A stretch of 64,000 bases of DNA from positions 1-64,000 of the forward strand of contig DIOT01000056.1 in assembly GCA_002426195.1 (NCBI GenBank), read 5' to 3'. Positions 9,855 to 18,708 of this stretch are shown here, in pieces; position 1 is the stretch's first letter, and the number at the start of each line of letters is the position of its first letter. Position numbers and translations under genes: made by a program. Below the pieces are notes generated by a model. The model saw only the letters and a list, made by a program, of their open reading frames with translations. It was not told the DNA's origin and made no database searches. Source of the DNA: Bacteroidales bacterium UBA5507 (GTDB lineage Bacteria > Bacteroidota > Bacteroidia > Bacteroidales > Lentimicrobiaceae).

Positions 9855-10388
9855 ATGAAAAAACTATCTATGGAGGAACTTGACAGGTTAAGTGTCAATG
9901 AGTTCCGTCAAGCCGATAAACTTAAGGTTGTTGTAGTACTTGATAATATAAGGAGCCAGCACAATATAGGATCCATCTTTCGGACAGCAGATGCTTTTAG
10001 AATCGAATGCATCCATTTATGCGGGATTACAGCTACACCACCTAACAGAGAGATACAGAAAACAGCATTAGGTGCCACTGAATCAGTTGAATGGAAGTAC
10101 TATGAGAAAACCTGTAATTCTATTGAAGAATTAAAGAAGGAAGGATATAGGATAATTGCTATAGAACAGGCTGACGAAAGTATAAAGATCAATGATTTTA
10201 ATCCATGTATAAGTAGTAAGATTGCAATAGTATTTGGAAATGAAGTGTTTGGTGTAGATGATGAAGTAATGCAAATTTGTGATGAGTGTATTGAAATTCC
10301 ACAATATGGAACCAAGCACTCTTTAAATGTTTCGGTTACAGCTGGAATTGTAATATGGAATATATTTAATAAACTGACAGTCAAGTAA
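9855..10388 (+). CDS. SpoU/TrmH-family RNA 2'-O-methyltransferase
   Basis: SAM-dependent enzyme that methylates the ribose 2'-OH of tRNA or rRNA. The 177-residue protein has the three SpoU motifs in order: NIGSIFRTADAF (about 37-48), IVFGNEVFGV and IPQYGTKHSLNVSVTAG near the C-terminus; these form the trefoil-knot SAM site. It has no N-terminal substrate-binding domain, so it resembles the short TrmL/TrmH type. The exact target nucleotide cannot be told. The gene is divergent from mutS with 93 bp between them, and I see no clear plus-strand promoter match in that gap. Confidence 0.9.
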   Translation: MKKLSMEELDRLSVNEFRQADKLKVVVVLDNIRSQHNIGSIFRTADAFRIECIHLCGITATPPNREIQKTALGATESVEWKYYEKTCNSIEELKKEGYRIIAIEQADESIKINDFNPCISSKIAIVFGNEVFGVDDEVMQICDECIEIPQYGTKHSLNVSVTAGIVIWNIFNKLTVK

Positions 10389-10512
10389 TCTCAAAAAGCG
10401 CAACATATTAAATAAACAAAGCTCTGAAAACGGTGTTATAACGGCTAAAAAGCAAAGTCTTGCAGTAATAGTTGAAAAAAAAGTCAAAACCACTTGCTTT
10501 TTAGTTAAAAAG

Positions 10513-10544
10513 TTTGATATATTTACAAATGTGCCCTATATTTG
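10513..10544 (+). promoter_or_regulatory. Promoter of the OmpA/TPR protein gene
   Basis: TTTG at 10513-10516, a 20-nt spacer and TATATTTG at 10537-10544 are a full match to the Bacteroidetes consensus. The transcript would have a leader of about 70 nt before the ATG at 10620, consistent with an abundant outer membrane protein. Confidence 0.8.
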
Positions 10545-10619
10545 TGCATTGTTTTAACTGTAAGATTGAACTTAATTAATACGACACTTAAAATCTTATA
10601 ATCATTAATCAACATTACT

Positions 10620-13070
10620 ATGAAAAGTATCTCTAACAAATTATTCATGTTGCTATTGCTGCTGACATTCGGGCTATCTACAGCTTATGCTCAACAGCAG
10701 GAGACAACCACGACCAAGAGCGCATCAGCTTTTGATCGCCATCTTTTCATTCAGGCAGGGGCCGGTGTTTCGCAATTTTTCGGTGATATTAACCCTGATT
10801 TCCTGAATAAAAGGACAAATCTTATGTATGGATTTGGCCTGGGTTATCAATTCAGCCCGGTGTTTGGCTTAAGAGGAAGCTTCAATAACGGATGGGTAGT
10901 AAGCACCCACGAAGAAATTGAAAGGCGCATGTCTTCAAGTATTTGGGATGCCCAACTTGATGCAACCGTTAGCCTTACTAACCTCATTTTTGGATACAAT
11001 CCAACCAGGTTCATTAATCTTTACGCTCTTGCCGGTGGTGGATATATGAACTATTCTAGTATGTTGCTTGATAATCGTGGTACAGACTCTTTTGATGATG
11101 ATTTCATCATTGCACGATTTGGACCTGATAATCCAGCAGGAGATCAGGACGCCCGTAGTGCTATCATGGTACCGGTTGGAGCAGGATTAAATTTCCGTTT
11201 AGCTGAAAAATGGGATTTATTCCTAGAATACAATCATAGGATAACTTTTGAGGATGATATTGATGTAGTTGAAAGCGAAAAGAATGACCACTATTCTTCT
11301 TTAATGCTTGGAGTTACTTATAAGTTTATATCCGGTGCTAATCTTAGTTCAATGGAAAAGAACTTCGATCAGGTAACTATGGTTACAACACCTGATCCAC
11401 TTGTTAGAGTTGGCGATACTGTTTGTGTTAATACTACAGTCACATTCCCTCCAAAATATTTTGGAAAGAAGGCTGCTATGAATTTCCAACCCGAAGTTCA
11501 GTACGCTGGCAAAACTGTTAAGCTGAAACCGGTTAATTTCCAGGGTGAAAAAGTTCAGGGTGACGGTATCGTTATTAACTACAAAAATGGTGGTACATAC
11601 ACATATGTTGATTGCATTCCTTACGAACCAGGTATGAATGCATCAGAACTCGTTGTATCTCCAACACTATACTCACCAAAGGATCCAGTTGCTCTGAATG
11701 CAACTCCTGAAGAAATTTCAGGAAAATACAAGGTAATTGATCTTCCACAAAGAAAACTTGCTGACGGAGTTATTATTACCGGCACCCGCGTTTCTCATGA
11801 TGAGGATCTGATTGTTGCAGAACACGGTTATGAAAAAGAAACCATCATTAGTGACGATGCTACAATTTACTTCCAGGTTAATCTTCACAATCTGAACTGG
11901 AATCTTCCTTTAAACAGAAACAGAAATGTACAACAACAGATAGATGAACTCATTAACTTCATCAAACAGGGATATCAGATTCGTGATATAGATATCAATG
12001 CATGGGCTTCACCTGAAGGAGAAGAATCATTCAACCAAGGTCTGTCAGAACGTCGTTCACAAACCGGTAAGAAGCAGGTTATTGATATGTTTAAGAAAAT
12101 GGCAAAGGAAAAAGGTGCTGTAATTAACATACCTCAGCCAGAGGATTCATTACACTTTAATGTTTATGCTAACGGAGAAGACTGGAATGGTTTCATGCAG
12201 GCAGTTGAAGCTTCAAACATAGCTGATAAGAGAGTCATCATGAATGTTGTTAATTCACAACCTGATGTTACTCGCCGTGAACAGGAAATAAGAAATATGG
12301 CTGTTGTTTATCGCGAAATTGAAGAGGATATTCTACCTCCACTCCGTCGCGTTGAGATTAAAGTTAATTGCTTCGAACCAAAGAAGACAGATGAAGAGAT
12401 TGCAAACCTTGCAACAAGTGATCCAGCACAACTTAATGAGGCTGAACTGCTTTATGCAGCAACTCTCACTGAGGACCTGAACACAAAAGCACGTATTTAC
12501 AAAAATTCTACCACAAGATTCCCCAATGATTGGAGAGGATTCAACAATCTGGCTGTAATCAACATGTGGAACAATCAATTAGGTGATGCTGCTTCAAACA
12601 TTGGAAAAGCTGATCAACTCGAGCCAAACAATGGTGCAATAGTTAACAATCTTGGTGCTTTAGAATCAAAGAGAGAGAATTACGCTGCTGCAATTAATCA
12701 TTATAACAAGGCAAAGAACCTTGGTGTAGATGTTAATTACAACCTTGGAATTGCTCAGCTTGCACGTAGCAATTACGATCAGGCTCTATCATTAATGGGT
12801 AATCGCAAATGCAATACTAATGTTGCTCTTGCTCAAATAATGACTAACAGACTGGACGAAGCCAATGCAACAATGCAATGCGCTCCTGAATCAGCCCATA
12901 ATTATTACATGATGGCAGTAGCAGGTGCTCGTAAGGGTGATATTAACGCAGTTGTTAATAACTTACAGAAGGCTATCGCTATTGACCCTGCAGTTAAAGC
13001 TCAGGCAGCTGATGATCGTGAATTCGTTAAATTCTTCACTAATGATCAGTTTTTGTCACTTGTTAGATAA
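10620..13070 (+). CDS. Outer membrane protein: beta-barrel, OmpA-like and TPR regions
   Basis: The 816-residue protein has a signal peptide (cleavage near AYA-QQ), an N-terminal beta-barrel-like region (about 37-240, with repeated aromatic-alternating strands such as LFIQAGAGVSQFFGD and YGFGLGYQF), a beta-rich middle part, an OmpA C-terminal-like segment (about 455-500, AWASPEGEESFNQGLSERR, matching the peptidoglycan-contact motif) and TPR-like repeats in the last 180 residues (NNLGALESKRENYAAAINHYNKA). It probably links the outer membrane to the cell wall and offers a protein-binding TPR surface to the periplasm. Strong promoter and terminator suggest a monocistronic, well-expressed gene. 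The lipoprotein and LRR genes that follow on the same strand may be functional partners; this is inference. Confidence 0.8.
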   Translation: MKSISNKLFMLLLLLTFGLSTAYAQQQETTTTKSASAFDRHLFIQAGAGVSQFFGDINPDFLNKRTNLMYGFGLGYQFSPVFGLRGSFNNGWVVSTHEEIERRMSSSIWDAQLDATVSLTNLIFGYNPTRFINLYALAGGGYMNYSSMLLDNRGTDSFDDDFIIARFGPDNPAGDQDARSAIMVPVGAGLNFRLAEKWDLFLEYNHRITFEDDIDVVESEKNDHYSSLMLGVTYKFISGANLSSMEKNFDQVTMVTTPDPLVRVGDTVCVNTTVTFPPKYFGKKAAMNFQPEVQYAGKTVKLKPVNFQGEKVQGDGIVINYKNGGTYTYVDCIPYEPGMNASELVVSPTLYSPKDPVALNATPEEISGKYKVIDLPQRKLADGVIITGTRVSHDEDLIVAEHGYEKETIISDDATIYFQVNLHNLNWNLPLNRNRNVQQQIDELINFIKQGYQIRDIDINAWASPEGEESFNQGLSERRSQTGKKQVIDMFKKMAKEKGAVINIPQPEDSLHFNVYANGEDWNGFMQAVEASNIADKRVIMNVVNSQPDVTRREQEIRNMAVVYREIEEDILPPLRRVEIKVNCFEPKKTDEEIANLATSDPAQLNEAELLYAATLTEDLNTKARIYKNSTTRFPNDWRGFNNLAVINMWNNQLGDAASNIGKADQLEPNNGAIVNNLGALESKRENYAAAINHYNKAKNLGVDVNYNLGIAQLARSNYDQALSLMGNRKCNTNVALAQIMTNRLDEANATMQCAPESAHNYYMMAVAGARKGDINAVVNNLQKAIAIDPAVKAQAADDREFVKFFTNDQFLSLVR

Positions 13071-13089
13071 TTGATATGATTTATTGAAT

Positions 13090-13122
13090 GAAAGGCTGTC
13101 TTTTATAAGACAGCCTTTCTTC
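13090..13122 (+). terminator. Terminator of the OmpA/TPR gene
   Basis: A 13-bp stem (GAAAGGCTGTCTT, loop TTAT, complement) is followed by a T-rich stretch that is interrupted by C. It lies 20 nt past the stop codon. Confidence 0.7.
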
Positions 13123-13275
13123 ATTTATCGCTTATAAGTAAGTATTTTTGCTACTATGGTTGTTTATTCAAGAAAACTGTTAATAACTTTCAACATTTGG
13201 TATTGCCTTTAGTGAATATTTGCATGTTTTTTGTTGAATAAAGATCGTTAAAGTACATACATTAAAATAGTAAAC

Positions 13276-13944
13276 ATGAAAAGAGAAAGTATGCAGACTG
13301 TAAGACAATTTGTCAGTATGAGACTTGTCATGATGCTTATACTGGCCATTTCAGTTGGTGGTAGTATGACCTCATGTCAAAGTCAAAAGAAATTAGCTAA
13401 AAAGAAAGCAGCACAGGAACTTGCCGAAAGAACAGCACAGGCAAAGACTGATTTGTTAGCAATTATCAACGATCAGGGTCAGATGACTCTGGAGGAAAAA
13501 GAGTTTAAGCTTAATTCAATAAAAAGAATGAATCTTGAAGATCAGGAAGTGAAGGATCTGATTGTTCAGGCAGAGGAAAAGATCTCAGCAGAAAGAGCAG
13601 CTCTTGAAAGGAAGAAGGAAGAAGAACGATTGGCAAGAGAACGAGAGGCCAAAGATAAAGGTCAATACAGTTCAATTACTAACTCTCTGAATGCAGTTGC
13701 TGGTGCACGTGATGTTAATGCAGCTAACATAGCCATTAGGGAAGCATTATTACAATTTGCCGGTGAAGATGCGCCTGTTCTGATTTTGATTAGTCAGGAG
13801 GGTGAAACAAAGGATTATGATGAGCCTACAACTATCCGTAAATATCTGGAGTATCTGAAAGATCAGAAAAAGGTTTCTGCACGGATAATTAATGCTGAGT
13901 ATGATTCTAATGGTAAGATAAAGTTACTTGAACTCCAAAACTAA
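13276..13944 (+). CDS. Coiled-coil lipoprotein of unknown function
   Basis: The 222-residue product carries a lipoprotein signal with the acylated Cys at residue 34 (GSMTSC). Residues about 40-135 are highly charged and helical, rich in Ala, Lys and Glu, with a coiled-coil look (AERAALERKKEEERLAREREA). The C-terminal third is a small globular part (ALLQFAGEDAPVLILIS to IRKYLEYLKD). Internal ATGs at codons 6, 15 and 19 could also be starts and would give a more usual signal length. I recognise no family. Its stop is 1 nt before the next ATG, so it is translationally coupled with the small secreted protein. Confidence 0.65.
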   Translation: MKRESMQTVRQFVSMRLVMMLILAISVGGSMTSCQSQKKLAKKKAAQELAERTAQAKTDLLAIINDQGQMTLEEKEFKLNSIKRMNLEDQEVKDLIVQAEEKISAERAALERKKEEERLAREREAKDKGQYSSITNSLNAVAGARDVNAANIAIREALLQFAGEDAPVLILISQEGETKDYDEPTTIRKYLEYLKDQKKVSARIINAEYDSNGKIKLLELQN

Positions 13945-13945
13945 A

Positions 13946-14530
13946 ATGACCATGACTAAATTTAAGATATTATTAGCGATTGTATCACTTTTCATTGGAT
14001 ACAACCAACTTTCGGCACAAGAAACCATCAGCCCTTCCCGTAAACAGGCTATCGACTCTCTTGCATTGGAAAAAGTGCGAGATCTCAGTAAGTATATTAG
14101 TATTGTGGGCAATAAGGATACCCCATGGTCAGAGGCAAACCGCGTTATTGAGCGTACATTGGAATTATTTGCAGATGGAGCAATGATGGGCGTTTCAAGC
14201 ATTAACCGTGAAGAAGTAAATTACTATGGAGTACGTGAGTACCTCGAAAGATTGATGGCTCTCAACTACGATAAAGTAAACATTGAATGGTATAACATAC
14301 AGTATATTAGTGACCTGGAAAGGCAGCCCGATGGTAGATATGTTGGCGTAATAACAATATATCAACGTTTTGAAGGAACTACTGAAGAGGGCTTAAGATA
14401 TGTTGATGTGACAAAGAAGGACATTACAGTGTATGTAGAAAGGAAATCTACCCAAGTAGCAGGAAGAATAATCGGATTCTGGGATGTTCTCCTTGGTGAT
14501 ATAAGGGTATCGGAAACAAAACCGGGCTAA
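13946..14530 (+). CDS. Small secreted protein, NTF2-like candidate
   Basis: The 194-residue protein has a signal peptide ending in NQLSA-Q. The body shows two helices, then beta strands with VREYLERLMAL.Y.KV, YIQYISDLE and RYVGVITIYQRFEGT; this order suggests an NTF2-like cone fold, by eye only. The same order is seen in the first 180 residues of the LRR protein at 15449, which suggests a shared domain. The ATG at 13946 is 1 nt after the upstream stop; the frame opens earlier at a TTG (13928), which I reject because it would overlap the upstream gene, and an ATG at 13952 is also possible. A terminator follows, so it forms a two-gene operon with the lipoprotein. Confidence 0.6.
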   Translation: MTMTKFKILLAIVSLFIGYNQLSAQETISPSRKQAIDSLALEKVRDLSKYISIVGNKDTPWSEANRVIERTLELFADGAMMGVSSINREEVNYYGVREYLERLMALNYDKVNIEWYNIQYISDLERQPDGRYVGVITIYQRFEGTTEEGLRYVDVTKKDITVYVERKSTQVAGRIIGFWDVLLGDIRVSETKPG

Positions 14531-14550
14531 TTTTGCCGCATCATTTATAG

Positions 14551-14587
14551 GTGCATAGTCATACATTAGTGTGACTATGCACTTTTA
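14551..14587 (+). terminator. Terminator after the lipoprotein/NTF2-like pair
   Basis: An 11-bp perfect stem (GTGCATAGTCA and its complement) with a 10-nt loop is followed by TTTT and an AT-rich stretch. Confidence 0.75.
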
Positions 14588-14628
14588 ATATTCTCAGGAT
14601 TATAATCGATTAGTAAAAAAAGGCCTTC

Positions 14629-15456
14629 ATGAGATATATTTTGATTGCTATTATTCTGGTCTTCACTTCTTTGAATGTTGAAGCTCAAGGCTTAAACAGT
14701 AAGCTTGTTGATGAAGGCATACTGAATGCTTCTACTAAGCAGGTAAATCAGTTTTTCAGGAGATTTAACGGAGAAGAGAGTACCAAAGGTGAGAGATATT
14801 ACCCGGGAGATAGGGACTTTAGAAATCATTCATTAAGGAATCAATATTTAAATTTGATATTTGATGCCCAAAACAACTCTATTTCAAGTCAGCTGAAACG
14901 AGATTTTGTAAATCAGGTAAATAGTCAAGCAGATCCTCAATATATTGATTTTCATTCTGATGGCTGGTTTGCAGAAGTTACAACCAAATTTCTTTATCAG
15001 GGGGCAGATGTATATATTACATTGTTTATGAAGCTTGAGCAGGAAAATTTGGGTTACAAATGGGTAATGTCAAATGTTTACTTCCCTCATTTTAAAAACT
15101 TGTTTAGTTCAGTTAGTTCTGATCCTCCAAAATTCCTCCATCCGATGAGTCATGAAATTGACTTTATGAACCTGATAAGAGTTTTTAGTGATAAGGACAA
15201 TGTTGAGCAGTATATTGAGAAAGAGAGTTCTCCTGATTACTTGTCAATGTTCTTATATGAATTAAAAAAGGGAAATTTAAAGTATCAGTCGGTTACAAAC
15301 CTTAAATTTCATTTTTTCCAGATCAATGGCTGGTATTTTGAATTGGCAAATTTCAATCGCCCTGGTGCAAATTCAGGTTGGTTAATATCAAGTCTCACGA
15401 AATTAGAAAGTGAAACCGATAAAGAGGCAATTATTAAATTTATTATGCATGAATAA
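14629..15456 (+). CDS. Exported protein of unknown function
   Basis: The 275-residue protein starts with a short signal peptide (LNVEA-Q). It contains two similar halves by eye: STKQVNQFFRRFNGEE with a WFAEVTTKFLY strand region, and a later HEIDFMNLIRVFSD with a FHFFQINGWYFEL region; each pairs a helical part with a strand carrying GW. This may be an internal duplication. I recognise no family. It overlaps the LRR gene by 8 nt, which argues that the two are translated from one message and act together in the envelope. Confidence 0.6.
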   Translation: MRYILIAIILVFTSLNVEAQGLNSKLVDEGILNASTKQVNQFFRRFNGEESTKGERYYPGDRDFRNHSLRNQYLNLIFDAQNNSISSQLKRDFVNQVNSQADPQYIDFHSDGWFAEVTTKFLYQGADVYITLFMKLEQENLGYKWVMSNVYFPHFKNLFSSVSSDPPKFLHPMSHEIDFMNLIRVFSDKDNVEQYIEKESSPDYLSMFLYELKKGNLKYQSVTNLKFHFFQINGWYFELANFNRPGANSGWLISSLTKLESETDKEAIIKFIMHE

Positions 15457-18082
15457 GGTTTTCGTTATTGCCATATTGGCATTCTTTTCTTTTTATCAAC
15501 ATAGCTTTTCTCAGGAAGTTGAGTTGTCAGATCAGGAAGTTGAAGAATTCAAAGGGCAGGCCAGGCAATTAGTTGGTTTTATGGAATTCGCTTTTAATAC
15601 GTTAGGTTCCAATAAGGCAGAATACAAGGACAAACACACGATTATAGAGCAGTCATATCTGAAATTCTTCAAGGATGAGAAAGTACAGATTGAAGATGAC
15701 TTGGTTGAAAAACGTGATGTTGTTACAAATAAGGACGTTCAAGCTTATCTGAAGGACATTGATTTCTTCTTTAAAGATGTGACATTTAAATACACAATTG
15801 AAGATATTGTACAAGAAGTTAATGAAGCAGGTGAAATTTTCTTCAGAATAACTACCAGCAGAAATATTAAGGGTGTTACACTCGATGGAAAGCAAGTAAA
15901 CGAAAGTAGGCCTCGTTACATTGAAGTTAATCTTGATCCTGCTAGCAGAAGTCTCAAGATAGTTAGTGTCTACACAACAAAATCATCGGAGGAAGAGGAA
16001 CTTATTGCCTGGTGGAACAGTCTATCAGGTGAATGGCGGAAGTTCTTCGCTCAGGCTACACGTGTTAATGATAGTATCTTACTAAATGAAATTGTCTTTA
16101 TTCACAACGATTATATTGTAGTTGACGACCAAATTGTCGGATATCAGGACACCCTTGTTTTTACTGATACTATACATATTAACCAAAGTAAGGTTCTTCC
16201 GGAAGTAAGACGTATCTTAAGGACTGACCAAATTGATATATCACAAACTAAAGGCATTACAGATCTTAAACCATTATATGCTTTCAGTAATTTAAAGCAC
16301 CTGGATATCAGTAATGCCAGAATTCCTGACTTGGAGCCTATTAGAAATTTATCAAAACTTGAAACCATAATAGCAAAGTCGAGTCTGATAAATAGTTTGG
16401 AGCCAATAAGGTACATACCAAGCTTGCGATATCTTGATGTTTCAGGGACATTAGTTGAGGATATTCAGCCTTTGGAAGCATATGCTGCATTAGAAACTTT
16501 TCTTTTGAGTGAGACTAATGTCAAAAGCATTTCAGTGTTACGAAATCTTAACAATCTTCATCATTTGAATATTAGCAGGACTCAGGTGATGGATCTGTCT
16601 CCGATAAGTACTCTAACTAATATTGAAATACTTGAATTGTCAGGATTGCCTGTCAATAGTGCAGAATTCCTGATAGGACTTGATAACCTTAAGCGAGTAT
16701 CGCTTGATGATACAAATATTACAGACATTACACCACTTGCTTCATTAAAGAATCTTGAGGTCGTTAATTTTGACAACACAGCAGTGGAATCGACTGAGCC
16801 TTTAATCGGGCTGGAAAATTTAAAGATGGTTTATTGTGATAAGACAGGGATAGACCGGGCAAAAGCATTGCTGTTAATGCAGAAAAATCCTGGATTATCG
16901 GTTATTTATGAATCTCAGGAATTACAGGAATGGTGGAATGAGCTACCACAAGTGTGGAAGCAAATTTTCATAGAAAAGGCCGGTTTAGAATTAAGCGGGG
17001 AGAATAGTCCAACTCGTGAGCAACTCCATACAGTGTCTTTCATTAAAGAAATTGACATTTCAGGAATTTCAAACATCGACCAACTTAATCCGTTGCAACA
17101 ACTTGTATCACTTAATTCTCTGAATATTTCCCAAACTGCAGCATCTGATCTTCAACCCATAAGTACTCTTTTTGATCTTAGACTACTTGATATATCCGGG
17201 ACTAAAATTCAATCGCTAGAACCTATTTCCGGATTAAGAAGCCTTCAGATGCTCGATTTTTCTAATACCTTAATTACAAAAGTATCTCCAATTAAAAATC
17301 TGAATAACCTGAGAGAACTGAGTCTGGATAATACACAAATTCAAGATCCCATTGAGCTTGCTTCAATGCCTCATTTGGAGTTAATTTATGCAGACGGGGT
17401 TGACTTAATCCCTTCAGTTGTAAACACAATCTGGGATAGCATACCGGATATACTTGTAATATATAATACATCACGATTAAATGATTGGTGGAATGGCCTT
17501 TCTCCTGAGTGGAAGAAAACATTTGAAAACTATGAAACAATAGACCTGGCAAAACCCGATCGCTTACAGCTACACAAGGTAGTTTCCATAAAAGAGATCG
17601 ATTTAGGTAATAATAGGGCAATATCTTCATTGGAACCTTTAAAAATGCTGGAAAGACTTGAGAGCCTAAACATTTCAGGACTGCAGATTGCAGATTTATC
17701 CCCGCTAAGTACTACAAAAAGACTCCGAATTGTAGACGCATCTGATTCACCTGTAAGTGATATAAGTGCTATAAATAGTCACAAAAACCTCGAGGACTTA
17801 AACTGTGCTAATACACCTGTAAGTGATCTTACTCCAATTTCCGGTTTTACAGGACTTTTAAAACTTAATATTTCAGGTACCCAGGTGACAAAGCTTAAGC
17901 CAATAGAAACATGCTATAATTTGCAGGAATTGGATATTTACAATACGAGAATAAGTAACCTCTCTCCACTAAATGATCTTTCAGAGATAAAATTACTGCG
18001 GGCTTATAATACTCGTTTAAGCAAGAATAAGATAGAGAAATTTAAGTCATCTCATCCCAACACTGATGTAATCTATTATTAG
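15449..18082 (+). CDS. Secreted leucine-rich repeat protein with three WWN-LRR modules
   Basis: The 877-residue protein has a signal peptide (HSFS-Q). Residues about 25-180 look like the small secreted protein encoded at 13946. Three modules follow, each opening with a WWN...W(K/R)..F cap: WWNSLSGEWRKFF at 188, WWNELPQVWKQIF at 495 and WWNGLSPEWKKTF at 680. After each cap come internalin-like LRRs of about 22 residues (L..L..L.LDIS.T.I.DL.PI). LRR arrays of this type bind proteins. No lipobox, membrane segment or T9SS domain is seen, so it is probably periplasmic. The frame opens at a GTG (15410), but the signal peptide starts at the ATG at 15449, which overlaps the previous gene by 8 nt. Confidence 0.8.
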   Translation: MNKVFVIAILAFFSFYQHSFSQEVELSDQEVEEFKGQARQLVGFMEFAFNTLGSNKAEYKDKHTIIEQSYLKFFKDEKVQIEDDLVEKRDVVTNKDVQAYLKDIDFFFKDVTFKYTIEDIVQEVNEAGEIFFRITTSRNIKGVTLDGKQVNESRPRYIEVNLDPASRSLKIVSVYTTKSSEEEELIAWWNSLSGEWRKFFAQATRVNDSILLNEIVFIHNDYIVVDDQIVGYQDTLVFTDTIHINQSKVLPEVRRILRTDQIDISQTKGITDLKPLYAFSNLKHLDISNARIPDLEPIRNLSKLETIIAKSSLINSLEPIRYIPSLRYLDVSGTLVEDIQPLEAYAALETFLLSETNVKSISVLRNLNNLHHLNISRTQVMDLSPISTLTNIEILELSGLPVNSAEFLIGLDNLKRVSLDDTNITDITPLASLKNLEVVNFDNTAVESTEPLIGLENLKMVYCDKTGIDRAKALLLMQKNPGLSVIYESQELQEWWNELPQVWKQIFIEKAGLELSGENSPTREQLHTVSFIKEIDISGISNIDQLNPLQQLVSLNSLNISQTAASDLQPISTLFDLRLLDISGTKIQSLEPISGLRSLQMLDFSNTLITKVSPIKNLNNLRELSLDNTQIQDPIELASMPHLELIYADGVDLIPSVVNTIWDSIPDILVIYNTSRLNDWWNGLSPEWKKTFENYETIDLAKPDRLQLHKVVSIKEIDLGNNRAISSLEPLKMLERLESLNISGLQIADLSPLSTTKRLRIVDASDSPVSDISAINSHKNLEDLNCANTPVSDLTPISGFTGLLKLNISGTQVTKLKPIETCYNLQELDIYNTRISNLSPLNDLSEIKLLRAYNTRLSKNKIEKFKSSHPNTDVIYY

Positions 18083-18144
18083 AAGAACTAAGTAAATGTA
18101 GTACTAATTGCATCTTTTAATTCTATATTTTCAGAGTTAAGTAT

Positions 18145-18699
18145 TTATTCTGGTAATAAAATCCAGGATTCCCCTTTAATAGATACCCTATTTGCGATTG
18201 TTTGGATAATTTCAATATTATCAGTGGTGTTTATTATTACATCCACACCAGGTTCAGGAGAGCCTTCAAAAGATTTTGAACCATGGTCATTCTGTACAAA
18301 TAGGAAGAGCCCCGGTTTAACATGTTTACGCAAGCTTCCAGATTCACAGACAATATATGTATTATCATTTATTGCAAATTTCCGAATTGCGTTATAAGTC
18401 TCAAGCAATTTAGATTTATCAGCAATAATGAAAAACGCTTTTCCGGCACCAGCAATCATCATTTTTGCGGTGTCTTTATGGGGGTCGGTTCCTGTTTCAC
18501 GGTAAATACTAAATGAGTCGGAAGGTATATCTTCATGTGCGCCATGGTGTCTTTCATCACCGGTTCTCTTTGTGCAAACTTTTAGTCCTGTAATTGAGTA
18601 ATTTGCAGATAGATTATTAATTATAGATGTTGCTAATGTAGTTTTGCCGGTGTTCCTGCCGGATCCGGCAATAAGTAGCAAACGATTATCCTGTTCCAT
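18145..18699 (-). CDS. MobB-like P-loop NTPase
   Basis: The 184-residue protein opens with a P-loop (GSGRNTGKTTLA, residues 12-22) and contains SDSFSIYRETG and MMIAGAGKAFFI segments that recall MobB, the GTP-binding helper in molybdenum cofactor guanylation. It lies 9 bp downstream of the ATPase gene of a molybdate/tungstate importer, in the same direction, which supports a role in Mo/W cofactor handling. The P-loop spacing is slightly unusual. A role as another small dethiobiotin-synthetase-type NTPase is possible, so I give no symbol. Confidence 0.6.
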   Translation of the reverse strand: MEQDNRLLLIAGSGRNTGKTTLATSIINNLSANYSITGLKVCTKRTGDERHHGAHEDIPSDSFSIYRETGTDPHKDTAKMMIAGAGKAFFIIADKSKLLETYNAIRKFAINDNTYIVCESGSLRKHVKPGLFLFVQNDHGSKSFEGSPEPGVDVIINTTDNIEIIQTIANRVSIKGESWILLPE

Positions 18700-18708
18700 A
18701 ATTATTTT

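Noticed and set aside
17292..17630. 112-codon minus-strand frame inside the LRR gene
   Set aside because: It is opposite to repeat-rich coding sequence, with no start context or recognisable domain.
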